From assembly GCA_963825555.1 (NCBI GenBank), contig CAWGTZ010000029.1, positions 46,925-110,924 on the forward strand: a stretch of 64,000 bases of DNA, in the 5' to 3' direction. Positions 1-11,973 of the stretch are shown here, piece by piece. This DNA comes from JAGVSR01 sp963825555. Its GTDB lineage: Bacteria > Pseudomonadota > Alphaproteobacteria > Rhizobiales > Hyphomicrobiaceae. Each line of letters opens with the position of its first letter. The stretch's first letter is position 1. Under the pieces are notes generated by a model, which did not search any database, was not told where the DNA came from, and was given only the letters and a program-made list of their open reading frames with translations. Both the position numbers and the translations under genes were made by a program.

Positions 1-546
1 GCCGTTTGGCGAGATCAGGATCTCCGCCCCGCATTCGGCGAGGCATTCGGCGACCTGCTCTTTCCAGATATCCTCGCAGATGGGTACGCCGATCTTCACG
101 CCCTTGAACAGGATGGGTCCGGGGAGCGGGCCCGGCTGAAAGACGCGCACCTCATCGAACACACCATAGTTCGGCAGTTCGACCTTGAAGCGTACGGCCC
201 GGACCTCACTCTCATCTATGAAAACCGCCGCGTTATAGACTTGGCCATGCTCGGGCCAGACCGTACCGACCAGCACGGCCGGCCCCGGGCCCAGACGCTG
301 CGCCAGCTCCTCTACCGCGCGCTGCGCCGTCTCTTGGAAGGCCGGCTTCAGAACCAGATCCTCCGGGGGATACCCCGTGACAAACAATTCGGGAAAGACC
401 ACGAGATCGGCCCCCATGCGCGCCGCCTCCGCGCGGGCCCTCTCGATGCGCCCAATATTGCCGGCAATATCGCCGACAACGGCATTGAGCTGGGCCAAAG
501 CGATTTTCAGGCGGGAGGCGGGAGAAGCTGACATCTTGTGTTCCAT
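1..546 (-). CDS. nadE: Glutamine-dependent NAD+ synthetase, N-terminal amidase part (partial)
   Basis: The gene runs off the left edge, so only about 180 N-terminal residues are present. They form a nitrilase-fold glutaminase domain. The three catalytic positions are visible: Glu in FPELFVTGYPPEDL, Lys in FKVELPNYGVFDE, and Cys in GVPICEDIW. In this family the domain releases ammonia from glutamine for a C-terminal synthetase domain that amidates deamido-NAD, the last step of NAD synthesis in the cytoplasm; that domain lies outside the window. Two in-frame ATGs, at 546 and 534, could start the protein (MEHKMSAS or MSAS). The sequence does not decide between them. Confidence 0.9.
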   Translation of the reverse strand, partial: MEHKMSASPASRLKIALAQLNAVVGDIAGNIGRIERARAEAARMGADLVVFPELFVTGYPPEDLVLKPAFQETAQRAVEELAQRLGPGPAVLVGTVWPEHGQVYNAAVFIDESEVRAVRFKVELPNYGVFDEVRVFQPGPLPGPILFKGVKIGVPICEDIWKEQVAECLAECGAEILISPNG

Positions 547-741
547 GGGGCCCAGGCAACGAGGCAACCTGAGGGCGCGATGTGCGACCATTCCCCTAAT
601 TTAGCGCCGCCTGCAACTGCAAGGCGCAATCGGACACTTTGATGCCCCGATGCAACCGGCCGCAGGGATGACAGTCCACGCTCGAACACTTACGCTCGGT
701 ACGGAATCATCACTGCCACAGCCAGAGGATCAACCCGCACC

Positions 742-2079
742 ATGCCGTCCGACATGCCGCAGCGGGCCGATGCCCCCCAGTTGGCCCGCGCCATAGGCCC
801 GGTCCAACTCACCCTTTACGCACTTGGAAGCATGCTGGGCTCTGGCATTTATGGTCTCGTCGGCAAGGCAGCCGGGATCGTCGGCAACGCCGTATGGCTC
901 TCCTTCGTCAGCGCCCTGTTCGCGGCCATGTTGACCGCGCTCGCCTATGCCTCATTGGGTTCGCGATACCCACGCGCGGGCGGAGCAGCCTATGTGGCCG
1001 AACGGGCCTTCGGACTGCCCATCCTGTCGTTCGTGGTCGGTTTGGCACTCGTGTGCTCGGGCCTTGCCTCCGTGGCAACCCAGTCGCGTGTCTTTGCCCT
1101 CAGCCTTGCGCAGGCACTCGGCGTAGAGCAGATACCCATCGAAGCGCTGGTGATCGGATTTCTGCTTCTCATGGCCGGCATCGTATTCCGCGGAATACGT
1201 GAATCCATGTGGGTCAATGTGACCAGCACGATCATCGAGGCAACGGGCCTGCTCATCGTCATCGCCGTCGGCATCAGCTACTGGGGTAGCGTCGACTATT
1301 TCGAGTTGCCACCCGAGAAGGCGGACGCGGGCACAGCGCTGCTCATTCTGCAAGGCTCGATCCTGACGTTCTTCGCCTTCATCGGCTTCGAAGACACCTA
1401 TAACGTGGCCGAGGAGGTCAAGAACCCCGAGCGGAGCCTCCCGATAGCCGTCATTTCCGCCATGCTGATCGCGACGGTGCTTTACATCGCGGTCGCAATC
1501 AGCGCGGTTTCGGTCGTGCCGTATCAGCAGCTTGCTGAAGCGCCCGCTCCGCTCGCCGCCGTCATGGAACACGCTGCGCCTGAATTTCCCTCGCTGATAT
1601 TGACCATTATCACGATGTTTGCTGTCGGGAACACAGCGCTTCTCAATTACATCACCGCATCGCGCATGCTCTACGGCATGTCCAACCAGGGTCTCTTGCC
1701 GGCTGTCGTCGGCCGTGTGCATGCGAGCCGCCAGACACCGCACGTGGCCGTCCTAATCCTGCTATTGATCCTCGTGCCCCTCTCGCTCTCAGGCACCATC
1801 GCGCAGCTCGCAACCGCGACGGTTCTGCTCCTGATGTTCGTGTTTGCGGTTGTGAACGCCTCCCTCTTCGTGCTGAAGCGCCGCCCTGGTGAACCTCCTG
1901 GGCAATTCGAGGTTCCAGCGTTCGTGCCCCTTTTAGGAGCGTTATTGTGCGTCGTCCTACTCGGTATCCGCATGGCATCGGGCGACTCGACAGCTCCACT
2001 GATCGCAGGCGCGATGATCGCGTCTATCCTGCTGATTTATGCGCTCGTACGGCGCGGAAACAAAATGCCGCCGGCCTGA
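742..2079 (+). CDS. APC-superfamily amino acid permease
   Basis: This 445-residue protein is hydrophobic throughout, with about 12 predicted membrane helices. It has the helix-1 signature of amino acid/polyamine/organocation permeases (GPVQLTLYALGSMLGSGIYGLVGKAAG) and the conserved FFAFIGFEDTYNVAEEVKNPERSLP loop between helices 6 and 7. It probably imports an amino acid or amine by proton symport at the inner membrane. The substrate cannot be read from sequence. The stop codon lies in the loop of a 12-bp hairpin shared with the convergent DAHP synthase gene. Confidence 0.88.
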   Translation: MPSDMPQRADAPQLARAIGPVQLTLYALGSMLGSGIYGLVGKAAGIVGNAVWLSFVSALFAAMLTALAYASLGSRYPRAGGAAYVAERAFGLPILSFVVGLALVCSGLASVATQSRVFALSLAQALGVEQIPIEALVIGFLLLMAGIVFRGIRESMWVNVTSTIIEATGLLIVIAVGISYWGSVDYFELPPEKADAGTALLILQGSILTFFAFIGFEDTYNVAEEVKNPERSLPIAVISAMLIATVLYIAVAISAVSVVPYQQLAEAPAPLAAVMEHAAPEFPSLILTIITMFAVGNTALLNYITASRMLYGMSNQGLLPAVVGRVHASRQTPHVAVLILLLILVPLSLSGTIAQLATATVLLLMFVFAVVNASLFVLKRRPGEPPGQFEVPAFVPLLGALLCVVLLGIRMASGDSTAPLIAGAMIASILLIYALVRRGNKMPPA

Positions 2080-2092
2080 TGGCCGGCGGCAT
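2065..2092. terminator. Bidirectional intrinsic terminator between convergent genes
   Basis: A perfect 12-bp stem (ATGCCGCCGGCC / GGCCGGCGGCAT) closes a TGAT loop that contains the permease stop codon. Read on the minus strand it is followed by TTTTGTTT, a usable U-tract for the DAHP synthase transcript. The plus side lacks a U-tract, so termination there would be weaker. Confidence 0.75.
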
Positions 2093-2128
2093 GAACACTT
2101 GCTACTGGGAGAAGCGGTTGCCGCCCGA

Positions 2129-3517
2129 TTATTCGGCTGCCTGAACAGGCTCGGCGACACCGCGGGCGATCCGCTCCAGCTTCATGCGCTCAGCAACCAG
2201 AAACGCCAGCTCCAGCGCCTGATCCGCATTGAGACGCGGGTCGCAATGCGTGTGATAGCGGTCCTGCAGATCGGTTTCGGAGATTGCCGTTGCGCCGCCC
2301 GTGCACTCGGTCACGTTCTGCCCGGTCATCTCGACGTGGATGCCGCCGGCGTGGGTGCCCTCCGCACGGTGCACGTCGAAGAACACTTCCACCTCCTTGA
2401 GGATCCGATCGAAAGGACGGGTCTTGAAACCCGTGGCCGCCGAGATCGTGTTTCCGTGCATGGGGTCGCACGACCAGACAACCTTGCGCCCAGCCTTCTC
2501 CACCGCGCGAATGAGCTTCGGCAGGTGCTTCTCCACCTTCTCGTGACCGAAGCGGCAGATCAGCGTCAGCCGGCCCGGCTCGTTCTTGGGATCGAGCGTC
2601 TCGATCAGCTTGAGCAGGCCATCCGGCTCCAGCGTCGGACCACACTTGAGGCCGATCGGATTGCGGATGCCGCGGAAATACTCAACGTGCGCATGATCGG
2701 GCTGGCGCGTACGGTCGCCGATCCAGAGCATGTGGCCGCTCGTGGCATACCAATCGCCGCTCGTAGAGTCGCGCCGCGTCATTGCCTGCTCATAGCCGAG
2801 AAGCAGCGCCTCGTGGCTCGTGTAAAAGCTCGTCGCGCGCAGCTGCGGCGTGTTCTCGCTCGTGATGCCGCACGCCCGCATGAAGCCGAGCGTCTCAGTG
2901 ATGCGGTCGGCCAGCTCCTGGTACCGGTGACCCTGAGGGCTGTCCTTCACGAAGCCCATGTTCCACTGGTGCACGCGTTCGAGGTCGGCGTAGCCGCCGG
3001 TCGCGAAAGCGCGGATCAGGTTCAGCGTGGCAGCGGCCTGACGGTAGGCCTCGATCTGGCGCTGCGGATCAGGGATGCGGGCTTCCGGTGTGAACTCCGG
3101 ACCGTTGATGATGTCGCCGCGGTAGCTAGGCAGCTCCACGTCGCCCCGCTTCTCGGTGGGCGAGGAACGCGGCTTGGCGAACTGGCCAGCAATCCGGCCG
3201 ACCTTCACGACCGGGCTGCCGCCGGCGTACGTCAGCACAACGGCCATCTGCAAGAAGACGCGGAAGAAGTCGCGGATGTTGTCCGCGCGGTGTTCGAGAA
3301 AGCTCTCGGCGCAGTCGCCACCCTGCAAGAGGAAGCCGTTGCCTTCGCAAACCTGGGCGAGCGACTTTCTCAGCTCGCGCGCCTCGCCGGCAAACACCAG
3401 CGGAGGGAAACTCGCAAGCCGCGCCTCCGCCTCGGCAAGGGCCTTGGCGTCCGGATAATCGGGCACCTGGACGATCGGTTTCGAGCGCCAGCTCTCCGGG
3501 GACCAGTTTGCCGCCAT
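2129..3517 (-). CDS. aroG: Class II 3-deoxy-7-phosphoheptulonate (DAHP) synthase
   Basis: This enzyme condenses phosphoenolpyruvate and erythrose-4-phosphate, the first step of the shikimate pathway to aromatic amino acids. The 462-residue length from MAANWSPESWRSKP fits the plant/actinobacterial class II family. Visible family motifs are GNGFLLQGGDCAESF with the metal-binding Cys, GRIAGQFAKPRS, FYTSHEALLLGYEQA, SGHMLWIGDRTRQ and the CDPMHGNT His motif. The frame stays open upstream to 3754, but the family start matches the ATG at 3517. The gene is downstream of and co-oriented with yceI, and ends at a shared hairpin. The symbol is the common one for bacterial class II enzymes. Confidence 0.93.
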   Translation of the reverse strand: MAANWSPESWRSKPIVQVPDYPDAKALAEAEARLASFPPLVFAGEARELRKSLAQVCEGNGFLLQGGDCAESFLEHRADNIRDFFRVFLQMAVVLTYAGGSPVVKVGRIAGQFAKPRSSPTEKRGDVELPSYRGDIINGPEFTPEARIPDPQRQIEAYRQAAATLNLIRAFATGGYADLERVHQWNMGFVKDSPQGHRYQELADRITETLGFMRACGITSENTPQLRATSFYTSHEALLLGYEQAMTRRDSTSGDWYATSGHMLWIGDRTRQPDHAHVEYFRGIRNPIGLKCGPTLEPDGLLKLIETLDPKNEPGRLTLICRFGHEKVEKHLPKLIRAVEKAGRKVVWSCDPMHGNTISAATGFKTRPFDRILKEVEVFFDVHRAEGTHAGGIHVEMTGQNVTECTGGATAISETDLQDRYHTHCDPRLNADQALELAFLVAERMKLERIARGVAEPVQAAE

Positions 3518-3698
3518 GGCACGTATACTCCGCTTCAAAAGTGAAACCGCGACCGCCCCCGCGGGGACCCTTCCCCGCAAGTTATGCGACCTCGGACGTT
3601 CGCTTACCGTTTCGGACCTTATAAGGCAAACCCTGCCTGGGCGCCACAATAAGGCGACCGGCTTCTTCGTCTGGACAGCGGCCTTTGCGGAGCAAGCA

Positions 3699-4454
3699 TC
3701 ATGGAACCCGCATGGGGTCATCCCCGGGAAGAGTTGGGATCTGGGGCGGAGCAACGGCTGGCGGAGGCGCCGGCGTCACCGTCTCCCCCAAGGCGCGGGA
3801 CGGGTCGAGCGTCTCGGCCGGATCGGGTACGGGAGGAAGCGCACGCCGATACATCTCCGTCTCGATCGTTATGCGTATCTCATCCGAAACATAGGGAATG
3901 GTGCGCGTCAGCCCCCAGTCGCTGCGCCGGATCTGGGTTTTCGCCGAGAAGCCGGAGGCGTAGACGCCGGCATACGTCGGATTGATCGCATTCAGCGGAT
4001 GCTCTCCGCTGAAGTTCCAGATCACCTCCAGCACGACGGGCCGCGCGATACCGTTGATCGTCAGCTCACCCGTCACCTCCGCCGTTCTTTGGCCCGTCGG
4101 CGTGACGCTGACACTCTTGAACGTGATATCGGGGTTGGTTTCAGGATCGAAAAACTCGCGCGAGTTGAGCAGATGCTCGTCGAGCGCCTGAACTCCCGTC
4201 TGGATGCCCCGCACTGGGATCGTGACGTCGACGCTGCTCGCGGCCGGGTTCGCCTGGTTGAACGTCACGGTGCCCTTCACGTTCGTGAAGCGACCACTCT
4301 GGCGCGACAGCCCGAGGTGATCCCAGGAGAAGCGCACATCGGTGTGATCGGGATCGAGATCGTAGACGTCTGCGTGTGCGCCCGTGACCGCCAGGCCGCA
4401 AGACAGGACGCCCACCGCCACCGTGCCGAATAACGCCTTCCACCAAACCGCCAT
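3699..4454 (-). CDS. YceI-family periplasmic lipid-binding-fold protein
   Basis: A Sec signal peptide (hydrophobic core GTVAVGVLSCGLAVTGAHA) is followed by the YceI beta-barrel: YDLDPDHTDVRFSWDHLGLS, then GTVTFN, DVTIPV and the GELTINGIARPVVLEV strand. YceI proteins bind isoprenoid-like amphiphiles in the periplasm. At 251 residues the protein is about 60 longer than usual. The excess is a C-terminal tail after EMYRRALPPVPDP that is rich in proline and alanine, probably disordered and of unknown role. A GGGGGC ribosome-binding site precedes the ATG. Confidence 0.88.
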   Translation of the reverse strand: MAVWWKALFGTVAVGVLSCGLAVTGAHADVYDLDPDHTDVRFSWDHLGLSRQSGRFTNVKGTVTFNQANPAASSVDVTIPVRGIQTGVQALDEHLLNSREFFDPETNPDITFKSVSVTPTGQRTAEVTGELTINGIARPVVLEVIWNFSGEHPLNAINPTYAGVYASGFSAKTQIRRSDWGLTRTIPYVSDEIRITIETEMYRRALPPVPDPAETLDPSRALGETVTPAPPPAVAPPQIPTLPGDDPMRVP

Positions 4455-4518
4455 TGAAGCCCCCTTAAAATCAAGGCCTTGGCATCATGATCCTGTGGCT
4501 ATTTTGCGGCGCAGCAAG

Positions 4519-5274
4519 CTACAGCCCCGCAGTCATACCGCCGTCGACCACGAGTTCCGCGCCCGTCATGTAGGCACTGTCGTCACTGGCGAGGAACAAC
4601 GCCGCCTTGGCGATATCCTCCACGGTGCCGAGCCGTTTCAGGAGCGTACGGTCGATCAGCCATTTCTCGAACAGCTGGTTGCGCAGGACGCGCTCGGTCA
4701 GGGCCGTCTCGACGAAGCCCGGCGACAGCGCATTCACGCGGATGTTGAAGGGAGCGTACTCAACGGCGAGCGCCCGCGTCAGTGCCACGACAGCACCCTT
4801 GGTTGCGGAATAGCCAGCCAACTGCCGCAGGCCCTTGCTGCCCATGATGGAGGCGACGTTGATCAGCGAGGCGGCGGGCGAGACGCGCAGCAGGTCGAAG
4901 CCGTCGCGCGCCATGCGCACGACACCGTCAAGGTTCACCTCACGGATCTTGACCCAGTCCGCGTCGGAGAGATGCCGGAAATCGCTGCGCACGTTGAGGC
5001 CCGCATTCGACACCAGTACGTCGATCCGGCCCTTTTCCGCTTTTATGAGGCGCATGAGCGCCGTCACGTCCTGACCCTTGGACACGTCCATCACCGCGGC
5101 CGCAGCCTTGAGGCCTTTGGCGTTCAGACCATCTGCAACGGCAGTGGCGCTGGCCCCGTCGATGTCAGTCACATAGACGAACGCGCCTTCGGCCGCAAAA
5201 TGCTCTGCCATGGCCCGGCCGATACCATTGCCCGAGCCCGTCACGACGGCAATCTTGTCCTCAAGACGACCCAT
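4519..5274 (-). CDS. Short-chain dehydrogenase/reductase (SDR)
   Basis: This is a classical SDR of about 250 residues. It has the cofactor motif TGSGNGIG, the NAG motif (VSNAGLN), the catalytic Ser in NVASIMGS, the YSATK Tyr/Lys pair, and the family C-terminus LASDDSAYMTGAELVVDGGM. An acidic residue after strand 2 (VTDID) suggests NAD(H) preference. The substrate is unknown. Upstream in-frame starts exist at 5289 (ATG) and at 5328, a TTG overlapping the glutathione reductase stop. I chose 5274 because GGA stands six bases before it and the N-terminus then matches the family. It is probably in one transcript with the reductase. Confidence 0.85.
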   Translation of the reverse strand: MGRLEDKIAVVTGSGNGIGRAMAEHFAAEGAFVYVTDIDGASATAVADGLNAKGLKAAAAVMDVSKGQDVTALMRLIKAEKGRIDVLVSNAGLNVRSDFRHLSDADWVKIREVNLDGVVRMARDGFDLLRVSPAASLINVASIMGSKGLRQLAGYSATKGAVVALTRALAVEYAPFNIRVNALSPGFVETALTERVLRNQLFEKWLIDRTLLKRLGTVEDIAKAALFLASDDSAYMTGAELVVDGGMTAGL

Positions 5275-5324
5275 GAGTTGTCCATTCATCCCGTAAGAGC
5301 CTGATCGGGCCTTCTTGAAGACCT

Positions 5325-6680
5325 TCAACGCTTCGTACGCAAGGTCACAAGCTCTTCTGCCGCGCTCGGATGCAGCGCCATGGTCCGGTCGAAGTCGGCT
5401 TTGGTGGCCTTCAGGTTGAGCGCAATGGCCGCCATCTGCACGATTTCGGCGGCATCCGGCCCCAGAATATGGACGCCGACGACCCGGTCCGTTTTCGGCT
5501 CGACAACGAGTTTCATCAGCGTGCGTTCGTCACGCCCGGCGAGGATGTTGCGCATCGGCCGGAAGCGCGTCTCGTAGATGTCAACGGACGCGTATCGGCT
5601 TTGTGCCGCCTCCTCCGAAAGGCCGACGGTGCCGATCTCCGGCGTCGTGAATACGGCTGAGGGAATATTGTCGTAATCGACCCGTGAGGGCATGTCGCCG
5701 AATTGGGCATCCGCGAATGCATGTCCTTCGCGGATGGCCACCGGCGTCAGATTCACCCGGTCGGTTACATCCCCAACAGCGAAGACGCTGGCCACGGTTG
5801 AACGAGACTGGGCATCGACGATCACAGCGCCCGCCTCGTTGCGCGCCACGCCAATCTCCTCCAGGCCCAGGCCCTCGGTATGCGGCGATCGGCCGATGGC
5901 AAAGAGGATCTGGTCGGCCGTTAGCGCCAGACCGCCGCGCGTGATAACCAAGAGGCCATCCGCGGTCTTGTCGATGCGTGTGAACACATCGCAGAGCACC
6001 AACTTGACCCCGCGCGCCGTCATCGCCTCCATCAACCCGTCGCGCAGCGACATATCGAACCCGCGCAGAACCCTGTCACCGCGATAAATCAGCGTGACCT
6101 CGGAACCGAGCCCGGCAAAGATCGACGCGAACTCCACCGCAATGTAGCCCCCACCGGCAATCAAAATCCGCTTCGGCAGGTCCGGCAGATCGAACACCTC
6201 GTCGGAAGTGATAACGTGTTCCACGCCTGGAAGCTTGCTGTCCACGTTGGGGCGCCCGCCGGTCGCGATCAGAATCTTCTCGGCCGTAACCGTCTTTCCG
6301 CTCGCCAGACGCACAGCCTGAGGACCGGCCAGCACCGCGCGTTCATCGAAAATCCTGACGCCGGCCGTTTCCTGCCCTCGCCGGTAAAGTGCTTCGAGGC
6401 GGCCTATCTCCTTGTCTTTCGCGGCAATGAGCGTTCGCCAGTCGAAGACCGGTTCGCCGGCCTGCCAGCCGAAACCGGCCGCATCGGCAAAATCCCCCGA
6501 ATAGCGCGAGGCGTACACAAGAAGCTTCTTGGGAACGCAGCCCCGGATCACGCAGGTTCCACCGAAGCGGAACTCCTCCGCGATTGCGACGCGCGCGCCG
6601 TATCCGGCCGATATACGCGCGGCGCGCACACCGCCCGATCCGCCACCGATGACAAAGAGATCGAAGTCGAAGGAAGCCAT
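5325..6680 (-). CDS. gor: Glutathione-disulfide reductase
   Basis: This 451-residue flavoprotein disulfide reductase has an N-terminal FAD motif (VIGGGSGGVRAARIS). The redox-active disulfide motif GGTCVIRGCVPKK has its cysteines near residues 43 and 48. The NADPH motif is GGGYIAVEFASIFAGLGSEVTLIYRG, the second FAD site is VFAVGDVTDRVNLTP, and the C-terminal catalytic His/Glu is in HPSAAEELV. The GCVPKK form and HPS-EE ending favour glutathione over trypanothione or mercuric ion. The stop overlaps the start region of the following SDR, and the DUF2059 gene ends 16 bp upstream, so the three genes look co-transcribed. Confidence 0.93.
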   Translation of the reverse strand: MASFDFDLFVIGGGSGGVRAARISAGYGARVAIAEEFRFGGTCVIRGCVPKKLLVYASRYSGDFADAAGFGWQAGEPVFDWRTLIAAKDKEIGRLEALYRRGQETAGVRIFDERAVLAGPQAVRLASGKTVTAEKILIATGGRPNVDSKLPGVEHVITSDEVFDLPDLPKRILIAGGGYIAVEFASIFAGLGSEVTLIYRGDRVLRGFDMSLRDGLMEAMTARGVKLVLCDVFTRIDKTADGLLVITRGGLALTADQILFAIGRSPHTEGLGLEEIGVARNEAGAVIVDAQSRSTVASVFAVGDVTDRVNLTPVAIREGHAFADAQFGDMPSRVDYDNIPSAVFTTPEIGTVGLSEEAAQSRYASVDIYETRFRPMRNILAGRDERTLMKLVVEPKTDRVVGVHILGPDAAEIVQMAAIALNLKATKADFDRTMALHPSAAEELVTLRTKR

Positions 6681-6696
6681 ATCAGCTCTGTCGTGT

Positions 6697-7221
6697 TCAG
6701 ATCTTGATACCGCGCTTGTTGAATTCCTGCCGGATTTCCTGCTCGATTTCCAAGCCGATCTTCGCTCCCCAGGTCTGGCCAGCGGTCATGCTTTCCTGAA
6801 CGATCTCGGGCTGCCTGGCGACGAACGTGGCGCCCGCGCCCTCAGAGAAAAACGCCGTCAATGTGCGCATCTCCGTCTCGGAGAGTTTGTCGGCATAGAT
6901 ACCAGCGACAATCTCCAGCATCTCGCTCTTGCGGGCAGAGAAGCGCTCGGTGACCATCTGCATGATGTCTTTAATCTCAGTCTCTTTTCCAGGCGCAACC
7001 TGCAGAAGTATGGGTTCCAATTGCTTGACCATCATGGGAACGACGGTCTCGAACTGCTTGCCCGCCCCCGTCGCGTCGATCAGTTCGCGCGCAGCGACAA
7101 GCCGTTCGTCCGTGGCGACCGGCAGGCGCGCGTCAGCGAAAACCAAGCCCGCGGAAAACGCGAGCAAAAGGGCACACGGCCCCATCACGGCACCGGCGAT
7201 CCATGCGCGCGTTCTTGCCAT
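6697..7221 (-). CDS. Exported DUF2059-family protein
   Basis: A 174-residue protein with an N-terminal signal peptide (MARTRAWIAGAVMGPCALLLAFSAGLVFA). It is followed by a helical domain typical of DUF2059: ARELIDATGAGKQFETVVPMMV, then the conserved ADKLSETEMRTLTAFFSEGAGATF. Members are small periplasmic proteins of unknown function, common in alphaproteobacteria and often beside rpiA and gor as here. No catalytic residues are evident. Confidence 0.85.
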   Translation of the reverse strand: MARTRAWIAGAVMGPCALLLAFSAGLVFADARLPVATDERLVAARELIDATGAGKQFETVVPMMVKQLEPILLQVAPGKETEIKDIMQMVTERFSARKSEMLEIVAGIYADKLSETEMRTLTAFFSEGAGATFVARQPEIVQESMTAGQTWGAKIGLEIEQEIRQEFNKRGIKI

Positions 7222-7269
7222 CTCTTCGTCTCCCGTGAATCTTGAGCGTTCTGATTTTGCGGATATCGG

Positions 7270-7992
7270 TCAACCCGCGCCGGCTTCCTCGCCGTAGGAG
7301 GCCGAGAACACGCTGATGCCGTCCCTGCCACCGATGATGGCCGCGTCCGCAATGCCGAGAAAGAGCCCGTTCTCGACAACGCCGGGAATGAACTTCAAGG
7401 CCTCGTCGAGGGATTCCGGATCCTCGATCCGGCCGAAGTGGCAGTCAAAGATGAAGTTGCCGCTGTCGGTCTGGAAAGCGCGTCCGTCGGGTGCCGCGCG
7501 CAGACGGATGTCGCCCTGGCAGCCGGCGTCCGAAGCCAGCATTTCGATCATGTTGCGCGTCGCGTTTAGCCCGAAGGGCACGATTTCCACGGGAAGCGGA
7601 TAGGCGCCCAGGGTCGCGACCATCTTGGATTCGTCCGCGATCACCAGCATGCGATCGGAGGCGGTCGCTACGATCTTCTCGCGCAGCAGAGCGCCACCCC
7701 CGCCCTTGATGAGGCGCAAATCCTTGTCGATCTCGTCCGCCCCGTCGATGGTCAGATCGAGAAACGGCACGTCATCGAGCGTTGTCAGCGGAATGCCCAG
7801 CGCCTCGGCCTGCCGGCGCGTCGCCTCGGATGTGGGCACGCAGATAACGTCGAGCCCCTTCTCCACTTCCTGGCCCAGAAGATCAACGAAGCGGGCGGCC
7901 GTCGATCCCGTACCCAGCCCCAGCCTCATGCCCGGTTCAACAAAGGCCAGCGCCCGGACGGCGGCGGCAATTTTCATCATGTCGGGGGTCAT
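7270..7992 (-). CDS. rpiA: Ribose-5-phosphate isomerase A
   Basis: This enzyme interconverts ribose-5-phosphate and ribulose-5-phosphate in the non-oxidative pentose phosphate pathway. The 240-residue protein has the family motifs LGTGSTAARFVDLLG (phosphate loop), DGADEIDKDLRLIKGGGGALLREKIVA (active-site Asp and Lys) and VIADESKMV. The start is the ATG of MTPDMMKIAAAV; the Met-Met pair a few codons later is an alternative. It leads the minus-strand run rpiA - DUF2059 - gor - SDR and is divergent from gph across a 171-bp gap. Confidence 0.95.
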   Translation of the reverse strand: MTPDMMKIAAAVRALAFVEPGMRLGLGTGSTAARFVDLLGQEVEKGLDVICVPTSEATRRQAEALGIPLTTLDDVPFLDLTIDGADEIDKDLRLIKGGGGALLREKIVATASDRMLVIADESKMVATLGAYPLPVEIVPFGLNATRNMIEMLASDAGCQGDIRLRAAPDGRAFQTDSGNFIFDCHFGRIEDPESLDEALKFIPGVVENGLFLGIADAAIIGGRDGISVFSASYGEEAGAG

Positions 7993-8163
7993 GCGGAAGT
8001 TTCCTGTTCGTGCAATTCGACCTTGATCCCCCGTTCCCTAGCACGGCTAACCGCCTCGTTGCGGCTAAAAATCGCTAATTCCGCCCTTAACCCTTGGTAA
8101 ACTGGGAGCTTTTCGAGCGGCCCCCGCCTCGGTTCGGGTTCGCGGCGTGCTATAGCCGCGGGC

Positions 8164-8841
8164 ATGAAGGATCTGACTGTCGTTTTCGATCTCGACGGAA
8201 CATTGGTCGACACGGCACCTGACCTTGTCGGCGCCACCAACCATGCATTGGCCGACATCGGACTGGCCCCCGTCGCCGCGGATCTTTTGCGGCCATGGAT
8301 CAGCTTCGGGGCGCGGCGAATGATCGTCGAGGCTCTCGGGACATCCGCTCAGCACAGGTCGGAAGCGGAGATCGACAGGCTCCTTGACCTCTTTCTCACC
8401 TATTACGAAGCCAACATCGCACGCGAAAGCCGGCCCTACCCGGGTGTAATCGCCGCCATCGAGGCCCTGCGCGACCACGGCGCTCGCCTGGCGGTGTGCA
8501 CGAACAAGCGCGAGAACCTGTCTCGCGCGCTCCTCTCCGCCCTCGATCTGGAGCGCCACTTCCACGCCCTCGCCGGTCGCGACACCTTCCCCGTTCACAA
8601 ACCACATCCCGACCATTTGCACGGTGCGATCCGCCTCGCCGGCGGCACGTCACATCGCGCCCTGATGGTCGGCGATAGCGACATCGACATTGCCACGGCC
8701 AAAGCCGCGAGCGTTCCGGTTGTGGCGGTCAGTTTCGGTTACACGCAAGTTCCCGTGGCGAGCCTGACGCCCGACCGGATCATCGACCATTACGATCACC
8801 TCCTTGCGGCGATTGGCGAGCTGCATCCACCCAAGATATGA
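8164..8841 (+). CDS. gph: Phosphoglycolate phosphatase (HAD family)
   Basis: A HAD-superfamily hydrolase of 225 residues with motif I FDLDGTLVDTAPDLVGATNHAL (catalytic Asp pair), motif II in AVCTNKRENLSRALL, and motif III/IV in KPHPDHL...VGDSDIDIATAKAASVPVVAV. The TAPDLVGATNHAL cap entry is typical of Gph, which removes 2-phosphoglycolate produced during DNA repair or by RuBisCO oxygenation. Related HADs such as pyrophosphatase cannot be fully excluded. It is divergent from rpiA. Confidence 0.88.
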   Translation: MKDLTVVFDLDGTLVDTAPDLVGATNHALADIGLAPVAADLLRPWISFGARRMIVEALGTSAQHRSEAEIDRLLDLFLTYYEANIARESRPYPGVIAAIEALRDHGARLAVCTNKRENLSRALLSALDLERHFHALAGRDTFPVHKPHPDHLHGAIRLAGGTSHRALMVGDSDIDIATAKAASVPVVAVSFGYTQVPVASLTPDRIIDHYDHLLAAIGELHPPKI

Positions 8842-9058
8842 AAAAGATAGATATTTCAATGTGTTGGAGCTGGAGTTCCGTTAGGATCGAAAAGCTCGGA
8901 ACCTGTCGGACTGGCCCCATGCGGCATGAACCCGATTTGACAGCGCCACAATCATCACACATGTTCCGCGGCCCGGACCATCCGGCCATTGCAATCTGAG
9001 ATTGTTATTTTCTGTCGATCCTGCAGCGGCTTATGCCGCAGCAAGAAGAAAGCGCGGC

Positions 9059-11767
<2,709 letters not shown>

Positions 11768-11973
11768 GTCTTTCGCTGCCTGTCGGAGTATCCGTCCGGG
11801 CACGGGGCCGGGCGCCAGATTTCGATCCGTCTACTGATCGTCCACAGGCACAATTGGCTGGGGCCTGGGCAGGCAGAATCAGGCAAAATGCACCCAAGCT
11901 CCGGCTGCGGAATTCCTTTGTTTGCGTGCGCTTTTCACGCCGGACATTTGGCTCTTGGCCAGGTGCAACATCA

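Noticed and set aside
2039..3544. 501-codon plus-strand open frame opposite the DAHP synthase gene
   Set aside because: It is the antisense shadow of a clearly identified enzyme; its product is Arg/Leu-rich with no domain, typical of high-GC antisense frames.
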